DNA of 64,000 nucleotides from Lacimicrobium alkaliphilum (GTDB lineage: Bacteria; Pseudomonadota; Gammaproteobacteria; Enterobacterales; Alteromonadaceae): NCBI RefSeq assembly GCF_002591895.1, contig NZ_NISX01000004.1, forward strand, positions 183,203 to 247,202. The letters run 5' to 3'. Within the stretch, counting starts at the first letter, position 1, and each line of letters opens with the position of its first letter. Position numbers and translations under genes: made by a program. A model generated the notes under the pieces. That model did no database searches. It saw only the letters and a list, made by a program, of their open reading frames with translations, and was not told where the DNA came from. Of the stretch, positions 53,591 to 63,060 are shown piece by piece.

Positions 53591-55051
53591 TTATTTAAGT
53601 TCATTCACTGTGGCACGTATGATACTGCCTACGCCGAAGATCATTAAAATTACTGCCAAAAACAGCGAGAGATTGTATATGATCCCCGGATATTTTGCTT
53701 CTTCTGGTAGTGTTGGTGACTCTATAACTACCAGATACTTAAGCTGGCGATAGGCTTCTATACGAGATTTTTCCAATGAAACCTGCGAACTGGCCAGTGC
53801 CTCAATAGCAAATTCCAGATCCATTTTCAGATTGCCGAAATTTGCCAGAATTTCATTGACCCCAAGTTCACCTGATGAATCGCCCCGCTCTATATCCTGT
53901 GTCAGCCTTTGTCGTTCCTCCACAAGCTGTTGTCTGAGGCTGGACAACTGGTCTTTCAAGCGCATCACCATTGGCGCACTCTCGCTCATACTTGAACGTA
54001 ATGCTCTTAACTCTGCCTGCTTATTGGCTATTTCTCCTTCGAGGCCATAGGCAATTTGCTGTAACGCCATGCCCTCAGCTTCAGGATCAAGCAGATTGTA
54101 TTTGCGTTGAAATGCAAGAATTTCAGATTTTGCTTTTTGTAGCCGTTCCTCAACCATTGCATGTTCATTCTGAACAAAAGCTAACTGCGCTTTAGCAAGG
54201 TCATGACCGACTTTATTGATGTACCACTCAGCCCTGTCCACTATGGTTTCGGTCAGTGCTTTAGAAAATTCAGGCGTATACCCCTGCACCTTTATCGTGA
54301 TGATCTGTGAGGTTTGATCTATCTCGGCAACCACCCGCTTTTTGTAGTAATCCAGTTTGTCTTCCCGACTCGCCGAAGCCGACAACCTGCTGAACATATC
54401 GTATTCATTACTGCTGTAATGCGCAAAAATATCCAGTTCCTGCTGCAGGTATTCAAGTAAATCTGTTGAGTAGATAAATGCCTCAACGAGGGATGTATCA
54501 GAGCCGCCGCCTCCCCCTGTAAAACCGGATAGCATTGCCATGGCAGGTTCTAATGTGGCCATGCCGCTGGGCTTCTGAACAATCAATTGTGCCTGGCTTT
54601 CAAACCGGTCGCTGGCCCAAACCAGCTGATAGAAAGCAAATGCGAAAAAAGGCAATAGCACAAAAATACTAACCGGCTTTTTCAGCCAGATTAGAAGTTT
54701 CTGGGTGAAGGTTTGTGCCTGTGGCTGTTCATGAACCACATCGGCTGCCTCCGCAGCCTCACCGACAGACTCTTGAGCATCTGTTTCCTTTGATGAGCTG
54801 CGCATGACCTCAGGATTGGATTTTTTTAAATCTCGGTTAAGGCTGGCAATTTTTTGCTTAACCTCTTTAGAATCCGGATTAAGAACTCTGGCTCGCTGAA
54901 AGACTCTTAACGCCAGGGCGGGATCGGTGTATTCCAGTTTTTCCGCCTTGGCCATCAGGACATCATGATTGAGCCAATCTCCGGATACTAACTTTTCCTT
55001 CTTAAACGCTTCTAATCTGGCTTCCAATTCATGCTGGGCTTGCTGCGTCAT
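53591..55051 (-). CDS. kpsE: KpsE-like capsule export inner-membrane protein with extended N-terminus
   Basis: A 486-residue polysaccharide co-polymerase type protein. Two membrane helices flank a long periplasmic coiled-coil region: IFVLLPFFAFAFYQLVWA (about 133-150) and IIYNLSLFLAVILMIFGVGS (about 455-475). FESQAQLIVQKPSGM follows the first helix, as in KpsE/BexC/CtrB. Unlike E. coli KpsE (about 380 residues), roughly 130 residues precede the first helix, including a TPR-like helical segment (LEYTDPALALRVFQRARVLN). It would link the ABC transporter to the outer-membrane KpsD protein during capsule export. Confidence 0.85.
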   Translation of the reverse strand: MTQQAQHELEARLEAFKKEKLVSGDWLNHDVLMAKAEKLEYTDPALALRVFQRARVLNPDSKEVKQKIASLNRDLKKSNPEVMRSSSKETDAQESVGEAAEAADVVHEQPQAQTFTQKLLIWLKKPVSIFVLLPFFAFAFYQLVWASDRFESQAQLIVQKPSGMATLEPAMAMLSGFTGGGGGSDTSLVEAFIYSTDLLEYLQQELDIFAHYSSNEYDMFSRLSASASREDKLDYYKKRVVAEIDQTSQIITIKVQGYTPEFSKALTETIVDRAEWYINKVGHDLAKAQLAFVQNEHAMVEERLQKAKSEILAFQRKYNLLDPEAEGMALQQIAYGLEGEIANKQAELRALRSSMSESAPMVMRLKDQLSSLRQQLVEERQRLTQDIERGDSSGELGVNEILANFGNLKMDLEFAIEALASSQVSLEKSRIEAYRQLKYLVVIESPTLPEEAKYPGIIYNLSLFLAVILMIFGVGSIIRATVNELK

Positions 55052-55053
55052 AT

Positions 55054-55704
55054 CTATAATGCCTGATAATGCTTAATGCCTTCTTCAAGGTCATTGTAAA
55101 AAGTTAAATTGCCTTTGCTCAGCACAATAGCACTGTCACAAAACTGCCTGAGTTCCTTCATATCATGGCTGACCATAATGACATTGGCCTGTTCACTGCG
55201 CTCAAACAAGGCCTTTTTAGCCTTACGACGAAAAGATGCATCGCCTACCGATGTTACTTCGTCAATCAGATAAACATCAAAGTCTATCGCGATGGAACAT
55301 GCAAATGCTAATCTCGGACGCATACCACTGGAATACGTCTTAACAGGTAGATCATAATGTTGTCCAAGCTCTGCAAAGCCTTTAACCCGCTTCTCGTATG
55401 CATCCAGGTCTGCCACTCCATTTATCCTGCCAATAAAACGGGTGTTCTCTCTGCCGGTCATCTGCTGATGAATCCCTGTGGCCAATGCCACCGGCCAGGA
55501 AATACTCAGATCGCTGATGATAGTGCCCTTGTTGGGATATTCGCTGCCGGCAATTAGACGAAATAAGGTCGATTTACCGGCACCATTGGCCCCGAGTATG
55601 GCGATATTATGGCCACCGGGGATCTCGAAATTCAGATTCTGAAAGATATACTGATGGCCCAATACCGAATGGTAGTATTTTGTAATATTTTCCAGCAGAA
55701 TCAT
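55054..55704 (-). CDS. kpsT: capsule export ABC transporter ATPase
   Basis: A 216-residue ATPase typical of KpsT/BexA/CtrD. Walker A GANGAGKST (about 39-47), signature-like motif TYSSGMRPRLAFA (about 123), and Walker B VYLIDEVTSVGD (about 143) are complete. MVSHDMKELRQFCD contains the switch His. It energises export of the lipid-linked polysaccharide across the inner membrane. ATG overlaps the kpsM stop (ATGA), and kpsE follows two bases after its stop. Confidence 0.93.
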   Translation of the reverse strand: MILLENITKYYHSVLGHQYIFQNLNFEIPGGHNIAILGANGAGKSTLFRLIAGSEYPNKGTIISDLSISWPVALATGIHQQMTGRENTRFIGRINGVADLDAYEKRVKGFAELGQHYDLPVKTYSSGMRPRLAFACSIAIDFDVYLIDEVTSVGDASFRRKAKKALFERSEQANVIMVSHDMKELRQFCDSAIVLSKGNLTFYNDLEEGIKHYQAL

Positions 55705-56486
55705 CTACTTATCGCCTGCTTCCAGAACCCTTGATAACAAACCAGGGCGAGAAACAACGCTACAAGAGTTGAGATCAACAGATAGCTGACGCTGACTCCG
55801 TCCAGACCATATGAGGGATAAGCGGAAAAACGCGCTAACTCGATGGCATGCAGAATCGGGTTCCAGTTCAGCAAGTACCAGTATTCCTCTGGAAAGTCTT
55901 TAAGTGAGAAAAACACTCCGGAAATAAAAAACATGGGCCGGGTCATTAAAGTCTGTACCTTCTCTACTTCAGGAATATACAAAGCAGCAAGACCAAACAA
56001 TAGACCTACGGACAACGCAAAAAGCCAGAGCGATACGAAATACAGAATGATACTCAGAGGGTCGGCAAGCTTCATTTCCATACCAATAAAATACAGAATC
56101 AACGCAATGCCCATCACCACAAACAGCTTAACGATAAACTCAAACATGCCTGCAGCGATCACTGCACTGAGAGGTTGAACCTGGCGGAAAGCAAACAGGG
56201 CCCTATTTTTTTTTATCGCAGAAGCACCTGCGGACAAGGTCTGCAGAAAACTCTGGATCAAAATCATGCCGAAGGCGATAAAGATAAAGGTGGGGATGGT
56301 ATGAGTTTCACCACTGTCAAGCCGGCCTCTTATGAAGGCCAGTACAAAGATAAACACCACGGGCTGCACAACGGCCCAACTTATACCAAACTTGTCATTG
56401 AAACCCACACGTATTTCCCGGGCGAACAAGGCAAAAATGACATCCCGCCAGATTTCCCATTTATTACGCTTTAATACTGTGGTCAT
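55701..56486 (-). CDS. kpsM: capsule export ABC transporter permease
   Basis: A 261-residue ABC-2 type permease with six membrane helices, as in KpsM/BexB. The early amphipathic REIRVGFNDKFGISWAVVQPV and the end YWYLLNWNPILHAIELARF (about 200-220) are characteristic of polysaccharide exporters. It forms the channel with KpsT. The gene lies 20 bases downstream of kpsD. Confidence 0.92.
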   Translation of the reverse strand: MTTVLKRNKWEIWRDVIFALFAREIRVGFNDKFGISWAVVQPVVFIFVLAFIRGRLDSGETHTIPTFIFIAFGMILIQSFLQTLSAGASAIKKNRALFAFRQVQPLSAVIAAGMFEFIVKLFVVMGIALILYFIGMEMKLADPLSIILYFVSLWLFALSVGLLFGLAALYIPEVEKVQTLMTRPMFFISGVFFSLKDFPEEYWYLLNWNPILHAIELARFSAYPSYGLDGVSVSYLLISTLVALFLALVCYQGFWKQAISR

Positions 56487-56506
56487 CTCAGTAAGTCCGC
56501 TCCGGA

Positions 56507-58279
56507 TTAATTTGAATCCAAAGCGACATTCGCCGCCAGGGCTACCTGATAAATAATCTGGGTAATATCTTTGATGCTCTGGATCAGCTTGGTATCAACT
56601 CTGGGCAGAACCATAATCTGATCTCCCGGCTGGATCTTTACCTGGGTTGTGCTGGAGAACCAATGACTGCTCTCATCAGTTTCAAAGAATGTGGTCAGGC
56701 CGTTAGCATGGATAACAGCAATCCGTTCATCATCTGCCCGTTCACTGTAACCACCCGCCCAGGCAACATAATCCGTAAGTCTTGCTTTCGGGTTGTACAC
56801 TACGGCCTGGGGCATTAACACTTCGCCAGAAACCTGAACCAGATCGGTCTTCAGCGGAATGACAATTTCATCCCCCTGCTCCAGACGTATATTTGCGATT
56901 TTTCCCTGCTCTGACAACACGACTTTGCCCAATGGCTCTACTTGCCGGGCTCGCTCTACAAAGCGCATCACTAATTCAGCTTCCTGAGCACGAATACGCG
57001 CTTCGCCATCAGAAGATGCCGGAGCTGTGAAAACACTTCTTTCCAGCCTTCTCAGCGACTCATCGAGCAACTCCCGCTGCCGTTCCTTTACGCTCTCTCG
57101 TTTAATATATATCGAGTCGATATCTGCATGTTCTGCATCTACCTCAATATATGGCAGCAGATCTAAAAGCCGGGCGTCCTTTTTAACCGTATAAAAAGAA
57201 GGACCAATGTAGCTTCCTGATATCTTAACGCTGATAACCTGAGGTTGCAGATCATCATTGAAAAGCACCACATCACCGTCATAGATGTCGAAATTTTCGA
57301 ATTCAGCAATTGGAACATAAACAGAAACCGGGCCATCCGGACGATTTCCTGTAATTGCGACATGACTGGTTTTAGCCAGTGGTCTTGAGAAATAGGTGAG
57401 ATCTGAACCTTTAGAACGTTGCTCAGTTAGCTCAAATCGAAACGGGTACCGGGCTGCGCCTTCTACTGTCACCATTGGCCCTTGCTCGCCCACTAAGATC
57501 ACATCACCATCTTTAAACGAAAATGATGGTAAGCGCCCTTCGCGCATGAATTTATACAGGTCATACTCCTGTACTGCATTATTGTTCCGCAACACAGTGA
57601 TACGGCGATAACTACCACGAATGGGGTCTACACCACCGGCACGTTTAAGAAAATAAAGAATCGAATCTGTGGGTAAACCCGCATACTGCCCAGGCCTTAT
57701 CACCGGTCCCGCCACAAATACACTGACAGGCGTAGCGGTAAGGAGATTTACATAAGCATTTACATTATTGGTATATACCGAACGGATCTTTGCTTTAACT
57801 ACCCGGTTAACTTCTGTCGCAGGCACATCGATAACCGGAACCGGACCGATTTGAGGAATAAAGATATTTCCCTGATTATCAACAGTAAGCACCTCTGCTA
57901 ATTCAACAGTGCCCCAAAGCTGAACAGATATCTTATCACCAGGTGCTACCCTGTAAGTCGGATTCAGCCCATCACTGCGTTCAGCTTCAAAGCTGCCATC
58001 AAAAAGATTGGCACCAAAAGGACGTAACCCGCCAGCTCCGGTTGAGGAACCTGAACGGATAGATTCCGTGCCTCCTGAACTCGATCTTTTGAACCGACTT
58101 TCACTTTGAATATAACGCGATACATCAACTTTTTGCTCTGCTGCAGCTTGCTGAGCCTGTTGGATCTGCTGCATTTCCTCTGGGCTTTGTGCGCCCGCAC
58201 TATAAACACTGAGAACACTGACTAATAACAGAACAAGGACAACAAACCTGGCCATGGTATTCAGAAAAACATTACCCAT
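56507..58279 (-). CDS. kpsD: KpsD/Wza-like polysaccharide export protein with SLBB domains
   Basis: About 590 residues. The ATG at 58279 is chosen because GGGGAGG sits eight bases upstream; a longer frame from 58300 has no such site. A signal peptide (hydrophobic VVLVLLLVSVLSVYSAGAQ) is followed by the polysaccharide-export domain YRVAPGDKISVQLWGTVEL (about 108-126). Several SLBB-type beta-grasp domains follow, with GPVIRPGQYAGLPTDSI, GAARYPFRFEL and GEVLMPQAVVYNP. It is the periplasmic/outer-membrane component of group 2-like capsule export. It overlaps the preceding lipoprotein gene by eight bases. Confidence 0.9.
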   Translation of the reverse strand: MGNVFLNTMARFVVLVLLLVSVLSVYSAGAQSPEEMQQIQQAQQAAAEQKVDVSRYIQSESRFKRSSSGGTESIRSGSSTGAGGLRPFGANLFDGSFEAERSDGLNPTYRVAPGDKISVQLWGTVELAEVLTVDNQGNIFIPQIGPVPVIDVPATEVNRVVKAKIRSVYTNNVNAYVNLLTATPVSVFVAGPVIRPGQYAGLPTDSILYFLKRAGGVDPIRGSYRRITVLRNNNAVQEYDLYKFMREGRLPSFSFKDGDVILVGEQGPMVTVEGAARYPFRFELTEQRSKGSDLTYFSRPLAKTSHVAITGNRPDGPVSVYVPIAEFENFDIYDGDVVLFNDDLQPQVISVKISGSYIGPSFYTVKKDARLLDLLPYIEVDAEHADIDSIYIKRESVKERQRELLDESLRRLERSVFTAPASSDGEARIRAQEAELVMRFVERARQVEPLGKVVLSEQGKIANIRLEQGDEIVIPLKTDLVQVSGEVLMPQAVVYNPKARLTDYVAWAGGYSERADDERIAVIHANGLTTFFETDESSHWFSSTTQVKIQPGDQIMVLPRVDTKLIQSIKDITQIIYQVALAANVALDSN

Positions 58280-58655
58280 TATCAGCGCCTCCCCCATCAT
58301 ATGTAGCTATAACGGGCTGGGTAAAGTGCCAACGCTCACTGCGCTTATCCTTGCAGATCGCGTTACCTTTGGTCAGAATTTCACCATTGCTTTTCCAGTC
58401 CAATCGGCGACAAGGTATGCCCGCCGCTGAAAAGTACTTTTTCCCTACCGATACAACCTGCTGACCAACACTCACATCAGTTCCGTCGGGCACATTTAGA
58501 ATATTGGAGGCGACTGCCTGAGGAACCGACTCAAAGGCCGAGTCAGCATCACCTGTGACCAACCGGATGCTGGCCACGGGTTGCGTAATTTTGTTGGCGC
58601 AGCCCACTACCAGCAATGTAACAAGGGCAACACATAATTTCTTATCAATATGCAT
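58272..58655 (-). CDS. small lipoprotein of the capsule operon, unknown
   Basis: About 127 residues from ATG 58655, giving the lipoprotein signal MHIDKKLCVALVTLLVVGC with lipobox VVGC. The frame extends to 58700 with another ATG but that would bury the signal. The mature part contains GTDVSVGQQVVSVGKKYFSAAG and an end with CRRLDW and a second Cys. I do not recognise a family. Its stop overlaps the kpsD start, so it is coupled to the exporter and may assist assembly of the outer-membrane component. Function inferred from context only. Confidence 0.68.
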   Translation of the reverse strand: MHIDKKLCVALVTLLVVGCANKITQPVASIRLVTGDADSAFESVPQAVASNILNVPDGTDVSVGQQVVSVGKKYFSAAGIPCRRLDWKSNGEILTKGNAICKDKRSERWHFTQPVIATYDGGGADNG

Positions 58656-58779
58656 CTGAATTAAGCTTATTGTTATTGTTCGGGAATGCCGGGGTTCCAA
58701 GCGCTACTGCAGGGCAGTATACATCACAGAGACACAGATCAAAATGTGTCAAATACAGCCAGATAAGACTGACTATCAA

Positions 58780-59859
58780 TCAGGATATCGGAAAAGCGGA
58801 TTTTCTTAAACGCCGTAATCTGCGAAGTATGATCCAGATATTCTGAATAACATAACTGTATACAACCAACAGAATCAGAAAGGCAAAGAACATAATGTAT
58901 TCAGGAACCTTAAGCATTTCACTGGCAATACCGACGAACGCGTAGAGACTCCCCAGCAACAGAATGGCAACCAGTGATTTCTTAGACGACAAGCCTGCAC
59001 GAATAAATATGTTATGCAGGTGTTGGCGATCTGGCTTGAGAACAGACTGCCCTTTGCGTGCCCTGCGATACATGATAGCCGCCATGTCCATCAAAGGAAG
59101 ACCGATCAACCACACAGCTGTAATAGGTCGCATCGCCGGCTGAGAGCCCTGTGTGTACTCTACGAGCAACCAGACAATAGTCAGACCAATGAACATACTA
59201 CCGGAGTCGCCCATAAAAATCTTATTGCCCTTAAACCCCTTAATGCTCAGGTTGAATGCAAGAAACGGCACCAGCGCTGAAATCACCAGCACAGGCCCCA
59301 TTATGGCAGCGCCATTTTTTGATACTAACAACAGAAAAACGACACTCAGCAGTACCACCAGACTCATGCCACCAGCCAGGCCATCAATACCATCTATCAT
59401 ATTAAAGGCATTGATCACTCCCACAACACAAACCAGAGTAAGGAAGTATCCGGCCAGGCCCAGATGAATTTCACCAAAACCGATTAAGTCACCCAAAGAA
59501 GTCAGATAATTCTGGGCACTCCAGGCCATTATTGCCGCCACGCCAAACTGAAACGCCAGCCGACCTTTCGCGCTGAGATCGAACCGATCATCAAGCATCC
59601 CCAACGTCACAACAACTGCTGCAGCAGTGAAGTACTGGGGATCATTCTTGAGCCAGAAATCAGTCACGAAGCTGGCCACCAGGATCGCAACGAACATGGC
59701 CAAACCGCCAGTCAAAGGAACAATACCCTTATGGTTCTTGCGATAGTCAGGTTGGTCAACCAGGCCCCATTGATGGGCTACAGGCGTCATAACGACCAGA
59801 AGTAGCAAGGCCACAAAAAATGCAGTAAAAATAGGCATGAATTGGAGATGATTAAGCAC
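58780..59859 (-). CDS. wecA: WecA-type undecaprenyl-phosphate sugar-1-phosphate transferase
   Basis: About 359 residues of the MraY/WecA family, with around ten membrane helices. Signature pieces: RKNHKGIVPLTGGLAMF (about 40), NMIDGIDGLAGGMS (about 155), KIFMGDSGSMFIGL (about 213) and RQHLHNIF (about 280). It would start glycan synthesis by moving GlcNAc-1-phosphate, or a related sugar phosphate, onto undecaprenyl phosphate. GTG at 59859 has AAAGGAT upstream; ATG at 59838 is an alternative. Its position upstream of kpsD suggests a role in initiating the exported polymer. Confidence 0.9.
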   Translation of the reverse strand: MLNHLQFMPIFTAFFVALLLLVVMTPVAHQWGLVDQPDYRKNHKGIVPLTGGLAMFVAILVASFVTDFWLKNDPQYFTAAAVVVTLGMLDDRFDLSAKGRLAFQFGVAAIMAWSAQNYLTSLGDLIGFGEIHLGLAGYFLTLVCVVGVINAFNMIDGIDGLAGGMSLVVLLSVVFLLLVSKNGAAIMGPVLVISALVPFLAFNLSIKGFKGNKIFMGDSGSMFIGLTIVWLLVEYTQGSQPAMRPITAVWLIGLPLMDMAAIMYRRARKGQSVLKPDRQHLHNIFIRAGLSSKKSLVAILLLGSLYAFVGIASEMLKVPEYIMFFAFLILLVVYSYVIQNIWIILRRLRRLRKSAFPIS

Positions 59860-60268
59860 GAACTATAAAATCCTTTTTTTTGTACGTATTAACAACTCAT
59901 AGACAATGGACAAGCCCGGCATCCCTGAGCTCGGCGAAATAAATAGAGCTACAGATATCGACTGCATTCTATTTCGACAAACCATAGTTTGCGGTGTGAT
60001 CCACTCTGCAATGTTTCGCATATTTAGTTTGTGTAGCAATCCTTCATTGAAAAGTCGGCATGGCTTTGCCCGACGGGGCTGAATAGTACCAAAATAACGG
60101 CCAATCCCGCCAGCGTTAATCATTTATTTAATTGATTCAAATTGTTGTTATTAGTAATCTCAAATAACCTACAAGTGTTACAGAATACCCGCCAAAAGCG
60201 AATTTAATCCCGTTATCGCTATATACGGCAGTATATTTGCGTATATACAAGCGCGGAAGTAACACGAC
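59860..60268 (-). promoter_or_regulatory. regulatory region upstream of the wecA-kps-rml genes
   Basis: A 409-base region between the pyruvyl transferase gene and wecA. A perfect inverted repeat TATATACG / CGTATATA (60220-60227 and 60240-60247, 12-base spacer) with GTATATTT inside its spacer looks like an operator and promoter core. No JUMPstart/ops element was seen. An 86-codon frame at 59863-60123 has no recognised product and is not called as a gene. Confidence 0.4.
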
Positions 60269-61447
60269 TCATAACACAGTTTTTGGGCCGTTTTTCGCAA
60301 TCTGATCAATTTTGCCAAAAGAATCACGCACCCTTTTTTTATGCTCTGCAATGATCTCTTCGTAACTCTGATGAGCAGCCAGCCGTTCTGATGCCGCAGC
60401 AGCGATTTTCACAAAGCCTACCGAACCTTGCAGATATTCAGGTGCCCAGGTTCTGGTGTATGCATCAACCTTGCGGACGAGCTTATTCACACCCACGAAA
60501 GGGTTACCATAGGACATTGATACAATCACACCATGTAAACTGGTGCCGATAAACAAACTTGTATGAGCCAGAGCCGCCGTTATTTGGTCAATCGTATCGC
60601 AAGGTAATATATGTACAGGGAAGTCAGCATTATCCTTCAGCCACTTGACGGCTTCCTGATCATCGTGGCCCGGGCAGTTTCCAATCGACAATAGCCCCAC
60701 CTGCAGTCCATGCTGATTATGGATCTTCTTCAACTGAGCCAGAATGACAGGCAATTTCCCCTTACTTTTCTGGTATCCAAACTGAACACAGACATAATCC
60801 TTCTTAAGCGGCCGCTGCAAACTGGATTTAGGGTAGATATCACTGATAACAGCAACAGAGTCAGGCACCAACGTCGCGTTTACTGCAAAGTTGTTTTTAA
60901 GTACCCGACGGGTTTCAGTCTCTCTTACGCTGATATATTTTGCATTAGTCAGGCCAGGACCTACCTCTTTACGTTGCCCAGGCAGTTTTGGGACTCCACC
61001 TCCTACGGCGTGATAGACTACTTTCATGCGCTCAAAAATAGCTGGAGAAGAGGGCATAAAGGGATAAGAAACCGAATTTTTGCCAAACAACCACTTTGTA
61101 AGCTTTTCCAGCCGTTCTCCGTGATATTTTTCATATATCCAGTGATAAACAGGATGCAAAAAACTGATTAGCCTCGACCAGTTTGCATTAAGAACCTGAC
61201 CTCCTGCGACCAATAATAAGGAGCCCGACGGAATATCATTAAATCTAAGCAGCGTTTTGTAGCTTTCTGTCGCCATTGCACCGCAAGACGCCAAATTCGA
61301 TTTAACTGTAGCAATATTATGAAACTCATAATCCCCAAGCTTGCCAAGTTCATGTTTGGCAACAATAGGAAATAACAAGTCCCCATAATTGAATCTGTCA
61401 GATGCGCTGAGGATATAGATATGCTTTTTTTCTGTCGTCGGCTTCAT
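60269..61447 (-). CDS. polysaccharide pyruvyl transferase family protein
   Basis: A 392-residue protein of the CsaB/polysaccharide pyruvyl transferase family, which adds ketal-linked pyruvate from phosphoenolpyruvate to sugars. The N-terminal SDRFNYGDLLFPIVAKHEL (about 16-34) has the NYGD motif. ISVRETETRRVL and the C-terminal GTSLHGVIVSMSYGNPFVGV (about 296-315) are standard GT-B-like landmarks. Some family members act as sugar transferases instead. It heads the capsule locus and may decorate the exported polymer with acid groups. Confidence 0.85.
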   Translation of the reverse strand: MKPTTEKKHIYILSASDRFNYGDLLFPIVAKHELGKLGDYEFHNIATVKSNLASCGAMATESYKTLLRFNDIPSGSLLLVAGGQVLNANWSRLISFLHPVYHWIYEKYHGERLEKLTKWLFGKNSVSYPFMPSSPAIFERMKVVYHAVGGGVPKLPGQRKEVGPGLTNAKYISVRETETRRVLKNNFAVNATLVPDSVAVISDIYPKSSLQRPLKKDYVCVQFGYQKSKGKLPVILAQLKKIHNQHGLQVGLLSIGNCPGHDDQEAVKWLKDNADFPVHILPCDTIDQITAALAHTSLFIGTSLHGVIVSMSYGNPFVGVNKLVRKVDAYTRTWAPEYLQGSVGFVKIAAAASERLAAHQSYEEIIAEHKKRVRDSFGKIDQIAKNGPKTVL

Positions 61448-62227
61448 AAGAGTTTCAGTTCACTTCATTGATCACGCCACATTCCATATGGTGGGCTCGC
61501 TAAATAGTTCGACGCTCCCGCGTCTTAGGCAGCGCGAGAAAATAACATGACATTGAGTAAAACGGTAGTAAAAGCGTTTCAACACAGGCGTTCGCGCAAT
61601 CGCCTCTCTTGTCGGACTGAAGTCCGATCTACTACACACCATGTAGAGCGATGAGATGGTCTCCTCCCCTTTTGCAAGGTGTTTGGCGCTGATAGCATGG
61701 ACAGGTTTGCTCCCGTATATCCGGCCTCTGACTGAAGGCATTTGTTCCTTCGGCCCTTAATGAGCTTTCGCGTGTACTGTTCTTATCGACCTAACGGCAT
61801 CGTGGTGCCATGGACTTCATCAGGTGTCCAGATATAAAGCCCAGACTTACACTAAAAAGGCCACCGGACTGCAGGATTAGCGCGTCATACCGGGCATTGC
61901 TCCCGGATTCCAGCAGCCTTTGAAGCTCTAACAGAATCACCTCTTTACTAAGACTAATCAAAGGTGCTGGACAAGTCCGCTTCGCTGCATTCAGGCTACC
62001 TACCTGACTGGACACATGAATGTTGCTCTTTCTGATAAGGGAAGGTTTAAGGGCGCTGGGTTCCCGCCAACTTCCGCGGGGACCACCGTTCGTCATACCC
62101 GAATGCCGTTATCGGGTATCCAGCGATCTTTATTTATCCGTCAAGCTTTAAGACGCTGGCTTTGGTGAAAAACAGCCCTGATTATGCTAGTTTGTCGAAC
62201 AAGCTATTTCCCTTTCAGAGCGTACCC
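61448..62227. repeat. non-coding region with REP core and dispersed repeats
   Basis: No supported gene. A REP core GTCGGACTGAAGTCCGATCTAC lies at 61611-61632. Family B (AAAGGTGCTGGACAAGTCCG onward) lies at about 61959-61998. CGTCATACCCGAATGCCGTTATCGGG at about 62090-62115 precedes a fragment of family A. Two minus-strand open frames here translate repeats and have no recognisable product. The last part should hold the promoter of the nucleotidyltransferase genes. Confidence 0.55.
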
Positions 62228-62611
62228 ATGAAAACCCAATCGCTGATTCCCAGGCTTGTTGAACTTGCTGAAACCACAGCAGAGGTAAAAGTCCTGTGGC
62301 TGTATGGTTCAAGAGCAAAGAATACCGAACGCCCTGACAGTGATATTGATTTAGCCATAAGGTTGCCTGCCGGGTGTGAAGATAAACAATTGGTTGCTGA
62401 AGAACTGGCCATCGAATGGGCAAGTGAATTAAACCTGCCTGACAATACCTTGTCAGTGGTTGAAATCAGCCAGGCACCCATCTTCCTGGCATACAATATT
62501 GTCGAGTACGGCAAGGTAGTGCACTGTAAAGACGGCGCAGAGCTATACCGGCAAACCCAGCGGGTCTACAGTATGTACGAGTTTGCCGAATATGAGGCTG
62601 AGCATGGTTGA
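62228..62611 (+). CDS. mntA: MntA-type minimal nucleotidyltransferase antitoxin
   Basis: A 127-residue minimal nucleotidyltransferase. The ATG at 62228 fits the family start (a longer frame begins at 62162). The GSX10DXD active site is intact: Gly27-Ser28 in LYGSRAKNT, then Asp39 and Asp41 in SDIDLA. MntA antitoxins neutralise HepT by AMPylating a Tyr in its RX4HXY motif. The following gene encodes exactly such a HEPN protein, and the two overlap by eight bases. The complete motif suggests a working enzyme. Confidence 0.87.
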   Translation: MKTQSLIPRLVELAETTAEVKVLWLYGSRAKNTERPDSDIDLAIRLPAGCEDKQLVAEELAIEWASELNLPDNTLSVVEISQAPIFLAYNIVEYGKVVHCKDGAELYRQTQRVYSMYEFAEYEAEHG

Positions 62612-63026
62612 TAAGGGCTTAAAACTCTATCTGAAAGAAGTATCGGTACACATTGATGAATGTATCCGAGAGCTGGACATGTTGTCCGCTGATTCAGATC
62701 TTAACCGGCGCGATTGTTTAGTTGCAGAAAGAGTACTGCAAATGTTGACGGAGACAAACATTGGGCTGGCTAAACACTGGTTAAAAGGGCTGGGAAAACA
62801 AACCGGCACCAATGCCTATCAGACTTTCCAGGCTTTAGCTGAATGTGGAAAAATAACACCGGACGAATTACTCAGGTGGAAAAAAATCATCGGCCTGAGG
62901 AATGCTCTGGTACATGACTATCTGAATCTGGACCGTGATATCGTCAAAAAAGTCGTCAAAAGCCTCGACTATCGCTACCTTAAGGACTTCGGTCATCGCG
63001 CGGTCGAAGCTATCAACCTTTTGTAG
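62604..63026 (+). CDS. hepT: HepT-type HEPN ribonuclease toxin
   Basis: A 140-residue HEPN/DUF86 protein starting at ATG 62604, eight bases inside the mntA end. The catalytic RX4HXY motif is intact: Arg99, His104 and Tyr106 in RNALVHDY. The all-helical pattern and length fit HepT toxins, which cleave RNA and are silenced by AMPylation of the motif Tyr. It forms module 1 (order MNT then HEPN). Toxicity is inferred from family. Confidence 0.87.
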   Translation: MVDKGLKLYLKEVSVHIDECIRELDMLSADSDLNRRDCLVAERVLQMLTETNIGLAKHWLKGLGKQTGTNAYQTFQALAECGKITPDELLRWKKIIGLRNALVHDYLNLDRDIVKKVVKSLDYRYLKDFGHRAVEAINLL

Positions 63027-63060
63027 CTGGTACCCCAATACAAAGATAAACATCAGAGCC

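Noticed and set aside
59863..60123. 86-codon minus-strand frame before wecA
   Set aside because: No recognisable domain or ribosome-binding site, and it occupies the likely leader of the capsule operon; it could be real only if conserved.
59860..61447. JUMPstart/ops RfaH site near the capsule locus
   Set aside because: No GGCGGTAGC-type sequence was found in the expected orientation upstream of wecA or the pyruvyl transferase gene.
61472..62096. Two minus-strand frames (89 and 101 codons)
   Set aside because: Both cross REP and dispersed repeat sequences and show no family features.
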